NCBI RefSeq assembly: GCF_014207435.1
Contig: NZ_JACHGH010000005.1
Location: forward strand, 1-64,000
Direction of reading: 5' to 3'
Source of the DNA: Salirhabdus euzebyi
Lineage (GTDB): Bacteria; Bacillota; Bacilli; Bacillales; Alkalibacillaceae
Length of the DNA stretch: 64,000 nucleotides
Part shown: positions 18,351 to 26,723 of the stretch, piece by piece
How the letters are laid out: each line of letters opens with the position of its first letter
Numbering within the stretch: the stretch's first letter is position 1
The notes under the pieces: model-generated
The model's input: the letters and a program-made list of their open reading frames with translations, nothing else
What the model was told of the DNA's origin: nothing
Databases searched by the model: none
Position numbers and translations under genes: made by a program

Positions 18351-18680
18351 CTGCAGTTTGATGAGTGCTGTACGACCGCTTCGGCAGAATACTTCGCTTA
18401 GATTGATTTTCTGATTCAAGGATAGTGGTAAACCATATAGGATGTTAGAAAATTCTTCCTTATCAATACGACTATTTTTTCAACTTTCTTTTCCCCAATT
18501 CATCCGTACAGTAAAGATAAGCACATGCTTAGCAAAGGAAATACACGTAGACTCCTACGGGACAGCGAAGACGTTGAGATTGCGAGTGAGGAGGCTCAGC
18601 GCGCGAGGCCTAAGGTGCGCGTAGTGTATTTCCGTAGCGGCTGTGTTTCATGCATAATGTTACGTCGCAATTTCTATCAA
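18351..18680. repeat. Composite A-B repeat, unit 1 (A module deleted internally)
   Basis: MITE-like unit between menI and the riboflavin transporter. The right end carries the TTACGTCGCA terminal repeat (18660-18669); the left end is degenerate (CTGCAG). The A module is reduced to its left end (CGCTTCGGCAGAATACTTCGC), which joins directly at a CGCT to the linker. A linker about 85-90 percent like that of unit 3 follows, then the B module at 18537-18633, which begins GGAAATACAC, ends GTGTATTTCC and has lost part of its centre compared with the other copies. No gene; the 432-base gap 18349-18781 is essentially this element plus a terminator. Confidence 0.85.
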
Positions 18681-18734
18681 ATGTGATACAAATGACAATA
18701 TGAAAAGGGCCAAAAATGAAGATATAACATAAAA

Positions 18735-18767
18735 ACGTCTACGATTTTATTCGTAGACGTCTTTTTT
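18735..18767. terminator. Terminator downstream of ribU
   Basis: Perfect stem AACGTCTACGA / TCGTAGACGT with T-runs on both strands. It ends the minus-strand riboflavin transporter gene. Confidence 0.85.
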
Positions 18768-18781
18768 TAAGTGATATATTT

Positions 18782-19360
18782 TTACGTATTATAAACAAGT
18801 TGCCGCTTTTCAATCCACGGTTTCATCTTCATGAACAACGGGACGAACAACATAGCAACAACTAATCCTTTCAAAGTATTAAACGGTAATATAGCTACCA
18901 CTATTGTCGATAATTTAACTCCGTGGGACATATTTTCCCATCCCATAATCCAAGAATATGCTGGTAAGAAGAGAAAATAGTTTAAAATAGACATGCCAAT
19001 TGCCATGATCATTGTACTCATGACAATACCAGAAATTACACTTTTTACGGTTTTATATTTGTGATAAAAGATGGCAACAGGTAATACAAACAACGTACCT
19101 GCTACAAAATTTGCTACAATCCCAACTGGATCTCCTGCTCCTGCATATAAAAAGTAAAGTCCATTCTTTAATCCTTCAACTAAAACCCCTGCAATTGGTG
19201 AAAAAATAAAGGCAGCCATAATGGCAGGTACATCACTAAAATCAACCTTCAAATAGCTAGGTAGTAAAGGTAAAGGAAAGTCCAGTAGCATGAGTAACAT
19301 CGCCACAGTTGATAAAATAGATAAAACAATGAGCTTTAATAACTTTGGTGATTTTGACAT
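18782..19360 (-). CDS. ribU: Riboflavin ECF transporter substrate-binding component
   Basis: Membrane S-component that captures riboflavin for an energy-coupling-factor transporter. 192 residues with about six hydrophobic segments; the first loop contains FPLPLLPSYLKVDFSDVPA near residues 28-46, a RibU-type signature. GGAGGAG precedes the ATG. The gene is preceded by an FMN riboswitch and its terminator, which gives firm evidence for flavin transport. The shared ECF ATPase and T subunits are not in the window. Confidence 0.95.
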   Translation of the reverse strand: MSKSPKLLKLIVLSILSTVAMLLMLLDFPLPLLPSYLKVDFSDVPAIMAAFIFSPIAGVLVEGLKNGLYFLYAGAGDPVGIVANFVAGTLFVLPVAIFYHKYKTVKSVISGIVMSTMIMAIGMSILNYFLFLPAYSWIMGWENMSHGVKLSTIVVAILPFNTLKGLVVAMLFVPLFMKMKPWIEKRQLVYNT

Positions 19361-19426
19361 AAATATTCTCCTCCATCATTTTCCTCCGATTCAAATCCCA
19401 GATGAAGGGGAGCGCATAAATCCTGA

Positions 19427-19461
19427 TAAAAAACCCTTTAAGCTGGGCTTAAAGGGTTTTA
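19427..19461 (-). terminator. Expression-platform terminator of the FMN riboswitch
   Basis: Stem AAACCCTTTAAG / CTTAAAGGGTTT followed by a T-run on the minus strand, between the aptamer and ribU. When FMN binds, this hairpin should form and stop transcription. Confidence 0.9.
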
Positions 19462-19504
19462 GGCATAGGCAAATAAAGGTACAGGTGTACCAATATACGC
19501 TCCA

Positions 19505-19646
19505 CATCTTCTCCCATCCAGACTTTCACTGTCGGTCCTGGATTTCCACCAGGTCCACCGTTTGGTATATAACCTTACGGGTCACGGACTTAGAACTGAA
19601 CAGTTCATCACCGTCGGTCGGGAATTACACCCTGCCCCGAAGATAG
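19505..19646 (-). ncRNA. FMN riboswitch (RFN element)
   Basis: On the minus strand the conserved RFN segments appear in order: ATCTTCGGGGCAGGGTG, AATTCCCGACCG, CGGTGATGA, AGTCCGTGACCC, TGGTGGAAATCCAGGACCGAC, and GTGAAAGTCTGGATGGGAGA. (Each is a separate conserved block.) The 5' and 3' ends pair as ATCTTC/GAAGAT. It controls ribU through the downstream terminator. Confidence 0.97.
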
Positions 19647-19707
19647 AATCGATATTTTTTACACCCCTATTATAATATGAAATTGTCAGTATTGATAGAA
19701 AAATGAA

Positions 19708-20763
19708 TTAATCCTCTAACGGATTTAATGATTCATTTCCTGTTAAGTTTTCAATCATATGAACAAGTAATGTAATCTCTTCTTGGATATCTTTTAAACT
19801 TGCTGTTTCCACTGGTGAATGCATATAACGTAATGGAAGAGAAACCAAGGAAACAGGGACACCTGGACCCGTGTAGCGCATACGGTCAGCATCGGTGCCG
19901 GTAGTGCGAGGTGTTAATTCATATTGCAAATTCATATTTAATTGTTGTGCTGATTTCTCCAGCAATTTATTAGCCTTTATGTTAATAGGTGCTCCTTTTG
20001 CTAAAACAGGACCATTATCTAATTTTATATCTCCATGTTTTGCTGTATTAACACCTGGATAATCGGTAGCAAATGTTACATCACAAGCAATTGCTAACGT
20101 AGGATTAACACCTGCAGCTGCAAAATAAGCTCCTCCTAGATTTGTTTCTTCATTCACTGTACTTGCAGCATAGACTCCGACCTTAATCTTTTTCTCGGAC
20201 AGAATCCTTAGAACTTCCGCCACAATAAAAGCACCTGTCTTGTTATCTAATCCTCGACCTGTAATGTATCGATCCATTAACATTTCTGGCTCCCTTTTAT
20301 AAACAGCTAAGTCACCAATTTTTATCGCAGAAGCCAATTCGTCTTTCGATTTTGCACCACAATCTATATAAAGGTCTTCAAACTCTAAATTTTCCTTTAC
20401 CCCACCATGATGTTCTGCATTTGCCCCTATTACTCCAGTAAATGTTTTACTTTCTCCCATTACTAAAACCTTCATGCCGATAGCTACTTTAGGGCTTATC
20501 CCCCCCAATTTGCTAAAACGCAAAAAACCATTATCTTCAATCTTTGTAATAACAAATCCTATTTCATCACAGTGTCCAGCAAGTAAGATTTTAAAATCAG
20601 CTTCCGGATTAATGATTCCAATCACATTTCCCGCATTATCCGTTCTTACTTCATGAGCGAACTCCTTAACATATTTCATCCACTTTTTCTGAATCGCCAT
20701 TTCCATACTTGATGGAGATGGTGTATTTAATAATTCCATTAAAAAATCATTTTTTAGTTCCAT
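19708..20763 (-). CDS. M42-family aminopeptidase (glutamyl/deblocking type)
   Basis: Cytoplasmic di-metal peptidase of 351 residues. The M42 metal and catalytic residues are visible: LAGHCDEIGF (His, Asp) near residue 66, GRGLDNKTG (bridging Asp) near 170-178, TVNEET (catalytic Glu and ligand Glu) near 204, CDVTFATD (Asp) near 230 and HSPVET (His) near 315. These enzymes form large tetrahedral assemblies that trim peptides, often from Glu/Asp or acylated ends. AGGAGGTAAGAT supports the start. Similar to B. subtilis YtoP/YsdC, which one is not decidable here. Confidence 0.92.
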   Translation of the reverse strand: MELKNDFLMELLNTPSPSSMEMAIQKKWMKYVKEFAHEVRTDNAGNVIGIINPEADFKILLAGHCDEIGFVITKIEDNGFLRFSKLGGISPKVAIGMKVLVMGESKTFTGVIGANAEHHGGVKENLEFEDLYIDCGAKSKDELASAIKIGDLAVYKREPEMLMDRYITGRGLDNKTGAFIVAEVLRILSEKKIKVGVYAASTVNEETNLGGAYFAAAGVNPTLAIACDVTFATDYPGVNTAKHGDIKLDNGPVLAKGAPINIKANKLLEKSAQQLNMNLQYELTPRTTGTDADRMRYTGPGVPVSLVSLPLRYMHSPVETASLKDIQEEITLLVHMIENLTGNESLNPLED

Positions 20764-20881
20764 ATCTTACCTCCTATATGTATGTAATGTTCATTATCGT
20801 ATCAAACTTATAATAATGCAAAGTAAGAAATAATGGTAAGATTATTTCTTTCAAAATACATTTAACTTGAGGAGAAAGATA

Positions 20882-21883
20882 ATGCGTTTACAGATGGTAT
20901 GGAGATGGTATTTTCAAATTCCAATCTATTTACGGTTACTATTAACTGTTATGTTTTTTATGTTCTTATTTGGTATAGTTATTCATTTAGTTGAACCAGA
21001 TCATTTCCCGACTTTATTTGAAGGATTATGGTGGGCGTTTGTAACAGGTTCTACTGTGGGTTATGGGGATTACGTCCCTGTGTCAACAACTGGAAGAATA
21101 GTAGGAATACTGATGATTTTAGCTGGCGGAGGTATTGTCACATATTATATGGTTGCTGTATCAACTGGTGTGATGAAACAAGAAAAAGAATTGTCAAAAG
21201 GGCATATTGCATACAGGGGAAAAAATCATGTTATTGTAATTGGTTGGAACGAACGCTCCAGACAATTACTAAAAATGATAAAGGAATTTGTACCAGCTGA
21301 GGATATTGTATTAGTGGATAGTACCCTAGAGCTTTCACCAAATCATAATTTTCATTTTCAATTTATTAAAGGGGATCCATCCCTTGATGAAACATTAAAG
21401 AGAGCAAATATAGAGGAAGCAAGATTTGTTATTATTACTTCTGACCAATCAAAAGAAGAAAAACAAGCAGACCAATTATCTATATTAATTACAGTAGCTG
21501 TTAGAGGTCTACACTCAAATGTTTCAATTATTACAGAAATACTGACAAAAGAGCAAATAGCAAATGCCAAACGTGCTGGTGCAAATACTGTCATCCGATC
21601 AAATGATTTTATGAGTACGCTTTTCTACCATGAAATATATAGGGAAGAACCTGTTAAGCCTTTTGATTTAATTTTAGAACAGCTATCTAGTCAACAATAT
21701 AAAGAATATAAAATACCTAATCATTTAATTGGTGAAAGTTTCTTAACATGTTCGAATGAATTCGTCATAAAAGACGAGCTTTTAATTGGGATCATAAGAA
21801 AAGGAGAGTTTAATTTAAACCCTCCTTTTCAAATGACACTTGAAGATAATGACCAATTAATTACATTGGCTAACCTAAGATAA
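20882..21883 (+). CDS. yugO: Potassium channel protein (YugO-like)
   Basis: Membrane K+ channel of the two-helix plus RCK type, 333 residues. Two membrane segments flank the selectivity filter TVGYGD at about residues 58-63; a TrkA-N/RCK domain follows (HVIVIGWNERS near 116) and ends with a TrkA-C-like part. In B. subtilis, YugO carries the K+ signals of biofilms. The upstream TTG at 20867 lies in the ribosome site, and GAGGAG with 7-base spacing points to ATG 20882. Next to yugN and pgi as in B. subtilis. The end overlaps convergent yugN by 9 bases. Confidence 0.92.
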   Translation: MRLQMVWRWYFQIPIYLRLLLTVMFFMFLFGIVIHLVEPDHFPTLFEGLWWAFVTGSTVGYGDYVPVSTTGRIVGILMILAGGGIVTYYMVAVSTGVMKQEKELSKGHIAYRGKNHVIVIGWNERSRQLLKMIKEFVPAEDIVLVDSTLELSPNHNFHFQFIKGDPSLDETLKRANIEEARFVIITSDQSKEEKQADQLSILITVAVRGLHSNVSIITEILTKEQIANAKRAGANTVIRSNDFMSTLFYHEIYREEPVKPFDLILEQLSSQQYKEYKIPNHLIGESFLTCSNEFVIKDELLIGIIRKGEFNLNPPFQMTLEDNDQLITLANLR

Positions 21884-22279
21884 CAAGTTCTGCTCCACTT
21901 TTTTTATTATTTCTGTACCTTGTTCTGCATATTGATCTGGTACTTCGGTATCAGCATCTACAGGGGGCTGGAACTGGTTAAAAGATGCAGTAAAGTTACC
22001 TATTATTGCATCTTCGTCAATTCCATCTGCATATTGATGTCCTAAAATAAATGGGGCTCCTATTCTCACTTGTACCCCTGGCTCATCTAATTGGCCTATT
22101 TCGGCATTAAAAGGTACTCGGACAAAGTAATACCTTCCTTCATTTGTCATTTGATAATCAAAATAACCATGGTCATATTCCCAATTGCTACCTATTACAA
22201 AGCCAATTGGCTTTAATTTATTTTCTAAATCCTCTAAAGAGAAGACTTGATTTTCAATTGCTGATTCTAAAGCTAACAT
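21875..22279 (-). CDS. yugN: YugN-like protein
   Basis: Conserved small cytoplasmic protein, 134 residues, function unknown. The frame is open to 22399 but the upstream part runs through a terminator hairpin. AAGGTGAG before the ATG at 22279 gives MLALESAIENQVFSLEDLE, the expected YugN-type beginning. The body FVIGSNWEYDHGYFDYQM is characteristic of the family. Position between the K+ channel gene and pgi matches B. subtilis. Confidence 0.85.
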   Translation of the reverse strand: MLALESAIENQVFSLEDLENKLKPIGFVIGSNWEYDHGYFDYQMTNEGRYYFVRVPFNAEIGQLDEPGVQVRIGAPFILGHQYADGIDEDAIIGNFTASFNQFQPPVDADTEVPDQYAEQGTEIIKKVEQNLLS

Positions 22280-22337
22280 AAAACTCACCTTTTCTTCTGT
22301 TTTATGTTTAGTATACCCGGACATTTCTTTTGCATAG

Positions 22338-22373
22338 AAAAAAGGCTCTGCCACTTTATGACAAAGCCTTTTT
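22338..22373 (-). terminator. Terminator, probably the original pgi terminator
   Basis: Stem AAAAGGCT / AGCCTTTT with a T-run on the minus strand. The repeat unit 22410-22816 lies between the pgi stop and this hairpin, suggesting that the element inserted between pgi and its terminator. Confidence 0.7.
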
Positions 22374-22409
22374 ATATGCTTAGGTCGTTGTTTGTTCACA
22401 AAAACCTTA

Positions 22410-22816
22410 AATTGCGACGTAACTATACCTTTGTATTTTGGTCAGTGCTATATGACCGCTTCGGCAGAATACTTCGCTTTCCACGGGCACGGCCTCAGCC
22501 TCCTCGCGGAAAACCACCGCTGCGGGGGTTTCAGACACGTGCGGTCCCGCAGGAGTCTTCGTATTCTGCCTACGCTAATCATATCTTTCAGTTGTGATAG
22601 CCCTTAATGACATTTGTATGAGAATTCTCTCTTCAACTGGTAAGAAAGAGAGCACATATTAGCGAAGGAAATACACGTAGACTCCTACGGGACAGCGAAG
22701 ACGTTGAGACCCCACAGCGAGCGATCTTTGCGAGTGAGGAGGCTCAGCGCGAGCCCTAAGGTACGCGTAGTGTATTTCCGTAGCGGTTGGATTTGCATAC
22801 ATCAATTTACGTCGCA
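22410..22816. repeat. Composite A-B repeat, unit 2 (most complete)
   Basis: A 407-base unit bounded by TTGCGACGTAAC (22412) and TTTACGTCGCA (22806). Module A spans 22464-22569, bounded by GCAGAATAC / GTATTCTGC; module B spans 22667-22779, bounded by GGAAATACAC / GTGTATTTCC. Both are GC-rich against an AT-rich background and share internal blocks such as GACTCCTRCGGGA and GAGGAGGCT. The linker between them differs from units 1 and 3. It fills most of the 556-base gap between yugN and pgi, and no protein-coding potential is credible. Confidence 0.88.
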
Positions 22817-22835
22817 CTTTCTATTAATAATAACT

Positions 22836-24188
22836 TTATTTAAATCGTTTTTCTAATTCCGCTTTTTGTTGCTCGAATCCTGGTTTACCTAATAGGGCAA
22901 ACATATTTTTCTTATATGCTTCCACTCCCGGTTGATCGAACGGATTAACACCTAATAAGTAGCCACTAATAGCGCAAGCTTTCTCAAAGAAATAAACAAG
23001 GTATCCAAATGTATATGCATCCATAGAAGGAATACTTATGATGAAATTAGGTACCTGACCGTCCGTATGTGCTAATAATGTCCCTTCAAATGCTTTTTTA
23101 TTTACATCATCGAACGTTTTACCAAGCAAATAATTTAGTCCGTCTAAGTCTTGAGCATCTTCCGGTATTTCCATATCACGATGTGGATTTTCTACTTTCA
23201 GTACTGTTTCAAATATTTGCTTGTACCCATCTTGGATATATTGTCCTAATGAGTGTAAATCCGTTGAGAAGTTAGCAGAAGAAGGATAAATACCTTTTTG
23301 GTCTTTCCCTTCACTTTCTCCAAAAAGTTGTTTCCACCATTCTGAAAAATATTGTAAGGCTGGCTCATAATTAATCAACAGCTCAACTGTTTTCCCTTTA
23401 CGATAAAGAATATTTCTGCAAGCAGCATACTGGTATGCAGGATTTTCAAATAGATTTTCACTGGATAAATCCTGAGAAGCATCCTGCGCCCCCTTCATAA
23501 TTTGCTCAATGTCTACACCCGTTACTGCTATTGGTAATAATCCTACTGCTGTAAGAACGGAGAATCGTCCGCCAACATCATCTGGGATAACAAAAGATTC
23601 ATACCCTTCGTCTGTTGCTAATTGCTTAAGAGCACCTTTTTCTTGATCAGTTGTTGCATATATTCTGTTTTTCGCTTCTTCTTTTCCATATTTGTCTTCT
23701 AAATACTTACGGAAAACACGAAAGGCCATAGCTGGTTCTGTTGTTGTCCCACTTTTTGAAATGACATTTACCGAAACGTCTTTTCCATCAAGTGCATCAA
23801 ACAAATCCTTAATATAAGGTCCACTAATGTTGTTTCCTACAAATAATACTTGCGGGAATTTTCTTTTATCCTTGGATAAAATGTTATAGAACGTATGGTT
23901 CAACATATCAATAGCAGCTTTTGCACCTAAATATGAACCGCCAATTCCGATAACAACAAGTACATCAGAATCGTTTTGAATTTTCTGTGCAGCTTTTTGT
24001 ATACGACTGAATTCTTCTTTATTGTAATCACTTGGTAAGTCTACCCAACCTAAAAAATCATTTCCTGCTCCTGTTTTATTATGTAAAGAATGATGGGCTG
24101 TTTGAACAGCTTCCTCTAAATATTTTAATTCATGCTCTTGAAAAAAATCACTTGCATAGTCATAGCGAAAAGTAACGTGTGTCTTCAT
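22836..24188 (-). CDS. pgi: Glucose-6-phosphate isomerase
   Basis: Interconverts glucose 6-phosphate and fructose 6-phosphate in glycolysis and gluconeogenesis. 450 residues, the usual length of the Firmicute form. [15 protein letters not shown] near residues 82-96 (sugar-phosphate loop), SKSGTTTEP near 145 and [10 protein letters not shown] near 290 (catalytic Glu region) are visible. AAAGGAG precedes the ATG. Neighbours yugN and alcohol dehydrogenase match the B. subtilis yug region. Confidence 0.97.
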   Translation of the reverse strand: MKTHVTFRYDYASDFFQEHELKYLEEAVQTAHHSLHNKTGAGNDFLGWVDLPSDYNKEEFSRIQKAAQKIQNDSDVLVVIGIGGSYLGAKAAIDMLNHTFYNILSKDKRKFPQVLFVGNNISGPYIKDLFDALDGKDVSVNVISKSGTTTEPAMAFRVFRKYLEDKYGKEEAKNRIYATTDQEKGALKQLATDEGYESFVIPDDVGGRFSVLTAVGLLPIAVTGVDIEQIMKGAQDASQDLSSENLFENPAYQYAACRNILYRKGKTVELLINYEPALQYFSEWWKQLFGESEGKDQKGIYPSSANFSTDLHSLGQYIQDGYKQIFETVLKVENPHRDMEIPEDAQDLDGLNYLLGKTFDDVNKKAFEGTLLAHTDGQVPNFIISIPSMDAYTFGYLVYFFEKACAISGYLLGVNPFDQPGVEAYKKNMFALLGKPGFEQQKAELEKRFK

Positions 24189-24298
24189 TATGAATCTCCT
24201 TTCATAAATATCCTCTTTTTAGTATGAATTAATTTACTAAAACCATTACATATTTCTTCATCCGTTTTTCATTTTAGCATAAAAAGGAAGCAGTAATA

Positions 24299-24328
24299 TA
24301 AAAAAACCGACACAGAATTGTGTCGGTT
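24299..24328 (-). terminator. Alcohol dehydrogenase gene terminator
   Basis: Perfect stem AACCGACACA / TGTGTCGGTT with a T-run on the minus strand, six bases after the stop codon at 24334. Confidence 0.9.
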
Positions 24329-24333
24329 TCCGT

Positions 24334-25497
24334 TTAAAGAGAGTTTTTTAAAATAGCTACAACATCCTCTTTGTTTAATGCATTGAAATTACCGAATGGT
24401 CCTCTAACCATAGCGCGCTCTGCCATTAAATCGACTTTTTCATCATTAATATTATAATCAGAAAGTCGATTAGGCGCTCCAAGTGAATCCCAAAATTCAC
24501 GTAGTTTAGATATCCCTTCTAAAGCAATTTCTCTATCTGACTTTCCTGATTCTTCAACTTGAAAAACATTAGTAGCCAATTTTTTAAACCTACTTACATC
24601 GACATCCAAGTTATGTTTCATCCAGTTTGGGAACAGTATAGCAAGACCACCCGCATGTGGAATATCATATACGGCTGAAACAGCATGCTCAATGTTATGA
24701 GATGCCCAATCCCCGCGATAGCCCATTTGCAGCATTCCATTTAAAGCAATCGTACCAGCGTATAAAATAGTTTCTCGGTGCTCATAAGACTCTAAATCAT
24801 TTAGCAGCTTTGGTGCTGTTTCTATAATCGTTCTTAGTACTCCTTCACACATTTGATCCTGTACAGGTGAGCTACTCGATTCATGAAAATACTGTTCGAA
24901 AATGTGTGTCATCATATCAACAATGCCATATATTGTTTGATCTTTCGGAACTGATATCGTATGAGCAGGGTCTAATATAGAGAATTGAGGAAAAAGGAGT
25001 GGGCCTCCCCAGCCGTATTTCTCATTTGTCTCCCAATTCGTAATAACAGCTCCAGCATTCATTTCAGAACCAGTAGCCGCAAGTGTAAGTACTGACGCAA
25101 GGGGAAGAGCTTCTTTTGGAATAGCCTTTCTTGTTACCAAGTCCCATGGATCACCATCATATTTTGCAGCAGCTGCAATTGTTTTTGTGCAATCTATCAC
25201 ACTTCCACCACCAACAGCAAGGAGAAAATCTATTCTATTCTGTTTACATAGTTCTCCACCTTTTCTTACTGTTGAAATTCGTGGGTTAGGCTCTACACCC
25301 TTAAGTTCAAAAACGTTAAGTGCACGTTTGTTTAGTTGTTTTAGAACCCTATCATAAATACCATTTTTCTTGATACTCCCGCCACCGTAGACAATTAGTA
25401 CATTTTCCACGTGACTAGGAATAAGTTCAGGTAATTGTTCCAATTGATCTTTTCCAAATACTAATTTTGTTGGATTATAAAATGTGAAGTTTTCCAT
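24334..25497 (-). CDS. Iron-containing alcohol dehydrogenase (YugJ/YugK, butanol dehydrogenase-like)
   Basis: NAD(P)H-dependent group III alcohol dehydrogenase, 387 residues, reducing aldehydes to alcohols. The nucleotide-binding [10 protein letters not shown] is near residues 97-106. The iron site is seen in [10 protein letters not shown] (Asp/His region near 195-205) and [16 protein letters not shown] (two His near 268-280). In B. subtilis yugJ and yugK lie in tandem next to pgi; here there is one copy, and I cannot say which it matches better. AAAGGAGAACAACT precedes the ATG. Confidence 0.92.
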   Translation of the reverse strand: MENFTFYNPTKLVFGKDQLEQLPELIPSHVENVLIVYGGGSIKKNGIYDRVLKQLNKRALNVFELKGVEPNPRISTVRKGGELCKQNRIDFLLAVGGGSVIDCTKTIAAAAKYDGDPWDLVTRKAIPKEALPLASVLTLAATGSEMNAGAVITNWETNEKYGWGGPLLFPQFSILDPAHTISVPKDQTIYGIVDMMTHIFEQYFHESSSSPVQDQMCEGVLRTIIETAPKLLNDLESYEHRETILYAGTIALNGMLQMGYRGDWASHNIEHAVSAVYDIPHAGGLAILFPNWMKHNLDVDVSRFKKLATNVFQVEESGKSDREIALEGISKLREFWDSLGAPNRLSDYNINDEKVDLMAERAMVRGPFGNFNALNKEDVVAILKNSL

Positions 25498-25643
25498 AGT
25501 TGTTCTCCTTTCATTACGTCAATCCTTATTATTATCATTTTTCTCGTATTAAATTTCAAAACAACTGCTCTGAAATCATTTTGCCAACTGAATAAAGATA
25601 GCTTTTTTTACAAAAAATACGGAAAATGAAGGAGGTTTGTAAA

Positions 25644-25850
25644 ATGAATGGTTTTCATAAATTTTGCCTTTTCATTGCTATTGTTGGAGCAATTAATTGG
25701 GGACTAATCGGTTTCTTTCAATATGACCTAGTTGCTTCTTTACTTGGTGGTGGAGAACAAGATGCAATCATCCCAAGAATTGTATATGCGGTTGTAGGTC
25801 TTTGTGGACTTGCATTAATCCCATTATTGTTTAAGGGAGAAGAGCATTAA
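25644..25850 (+). CDS. yuzA: DUF378 small membrane protein (YuzA)
   Basis: A 68-residue inner-membrane protein with two hydrophobic segments (residues 6-30 and 44-62). The INWGLIGFF motif near residues 16-24 is the hallmark of DUF378. The open frame extends upstream to 25626, but AAGGAGG lies between the two ATGs and supports 25644 (MNGFHKFCL). Function unknown. Location in the yug cluster matches B. subtilis. Confidence 0.9.
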   Translation: MNGFHKFCLFIAIVGAINWGLIGFFQYDLVASLLGGGEQDAIIPRIVYAVVGLCGLALIPLLFKGEEH

Positions 25851-25864
25851 ATATCTTAATATGA

Positions 25865-25901
25865 AAAAGAGGTGTTCCAACATGTGGAACACCTCTTTTT
25901 G
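25865..25901. terminator. Bidirectional terminator yuzA/yugI
   Basis: Stem AAAAAGAGGTGTTCCA / TGGAACACCTCTTTTT, a long perfect hairpin with T-runs on both strands between convergent yuzA and yugI. Confidence 0.95.
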
Positions 25902-25909
25902 TAATGAAA

Positions 25910-26314
25910 TTAATTTTTATACGTTTCTTCACGTTCTTTCGATTGTTGAATCCACTCTTCAAGCTTATCTTTAAGTGTGTTAAATCCAGCTGAAGCTGCA
26001 GATTCCTGTTCTTGCTTTTGCTGATTTGGACGAGCCGTTTTCTTAGGTTTAGCTGCCTCTTGCTTAGGAGCTTCTTCTGTAGCTCGGATAGATAGTGAAT
26101 ATTTACCTGCGTTCTCATCTATATTAAGAACCTTTACCTTCACTTCATCTCCAACCTTTAAATGGTCATTAATATCTTTTACGTAGCCATGTGTCACTTC
26201 AGAAATATGCACAAGACCTTGTGTTTCTTCATTTAACGAAACAAATGCTCCATAAGGTTGAATTCCTGTTACTTTACCTTCTAAAACTTCACCAACTTCA
26301 ATTTTATCTGCCAT
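25910..26314 (-). CDS. yugI: S1-domain RNA-binding protein YugI (general stress protein 13)
   Basis: A 134-residue protein with one S1 RNA-binding domain (about residues 5-75: GEVLEGKVTGIQPYGAFVSL, GLVHISEV, VGDEVKVKVL) followed by a low-complexity Lys/Gln/Glu tail and a short C-terminal helix. GGGAG before the ATG at 26314 gives MADKIEVGEVLE; the longer open frame is leader sequence. B. subtilis YugI associates with the ribosome. Monocistronic. Confidence 0.93.
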   Translation of the reverse strand: MADKIEVGEVLEGKVTGIQPYGAFVSLNEETQGLVHISEVTHGYVKDINDHLKVGDEVKVKVLNIDENAGKYSLSIRATEEAPKQEAAKPKKTARPNQQKQEQESAASAGFNTLKDKLEEWIQQSKEREETYKN

Positions 26315-26480
26315 GATGAACAACTCCCGATTAATTTTTCTCTTATCTTTTGACGCATTAAATGATTTTAACACAAAGAAGATACACAAGCAAAACATAA
26401 CCAAAAAGTTATCCATTTTTATACGTGAAATTACATCGTGACACCATATAAAATTCCCTTTAAGTTTTTTAAAAAAACAT

Positions 26481-26578
26481 GTTTAAAAATTAACAAGAAC
26501 GGTAATATTATGTAAGGTAAGACTTTCTCGTATTCCCCCTGTGTGGCAAAGCGTTCTTTAGCGCTTTGCTTTTTTTTT
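26481..26578 (+). ncRNA. Candidate small RNA ending at an orphan terminator
   Basis: A strong plus-strand terminator (stem GCAAAGCG..CGCTTTGC, 26546-26569, then nine T) has no plus-strand gene upstream; the preceding gene yuzA has its own terminator 640 bases away. Upstream, TAATAT (26503-26508) could serve as a -10, and GTTTAA (26481) with GGTAAT 14 bases later weakly resembles a sigma-B promoter. A transcript of about 60-70 bases is possible. Otherwise the 408-base gap 26315-26723 holds the yugI leader and the aminotransferase promoter region. Confidence 0.4.
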
Positions 26579-26723
26579 GCACATTTGAACTTTTAATGGG
26601 GATAAATATACTCTTTCTCAACCTAGAGGTTCGGTATGAGCAGTTTTACTATCCTTTTTATTTCTATTTTATCGATTGTTTTTGTAAGATAAGACTATCT
26701 ACGGTTTGAAGGGGGCAACATCT

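Noticed and set aside
18442-18624. Frame inside repeat unit 1
   Set aside because: Lies within module B and linker of the repeat, with no ribosome site; the same sequence in unit 3 carries no matching intact frame.
22304-22607. Two overlapping frames inside repeat unit 2
   Set aside because: They read the GC-rich module A, whose inverted ends and shared blocks show an RNA/DNA structure and not a protein.
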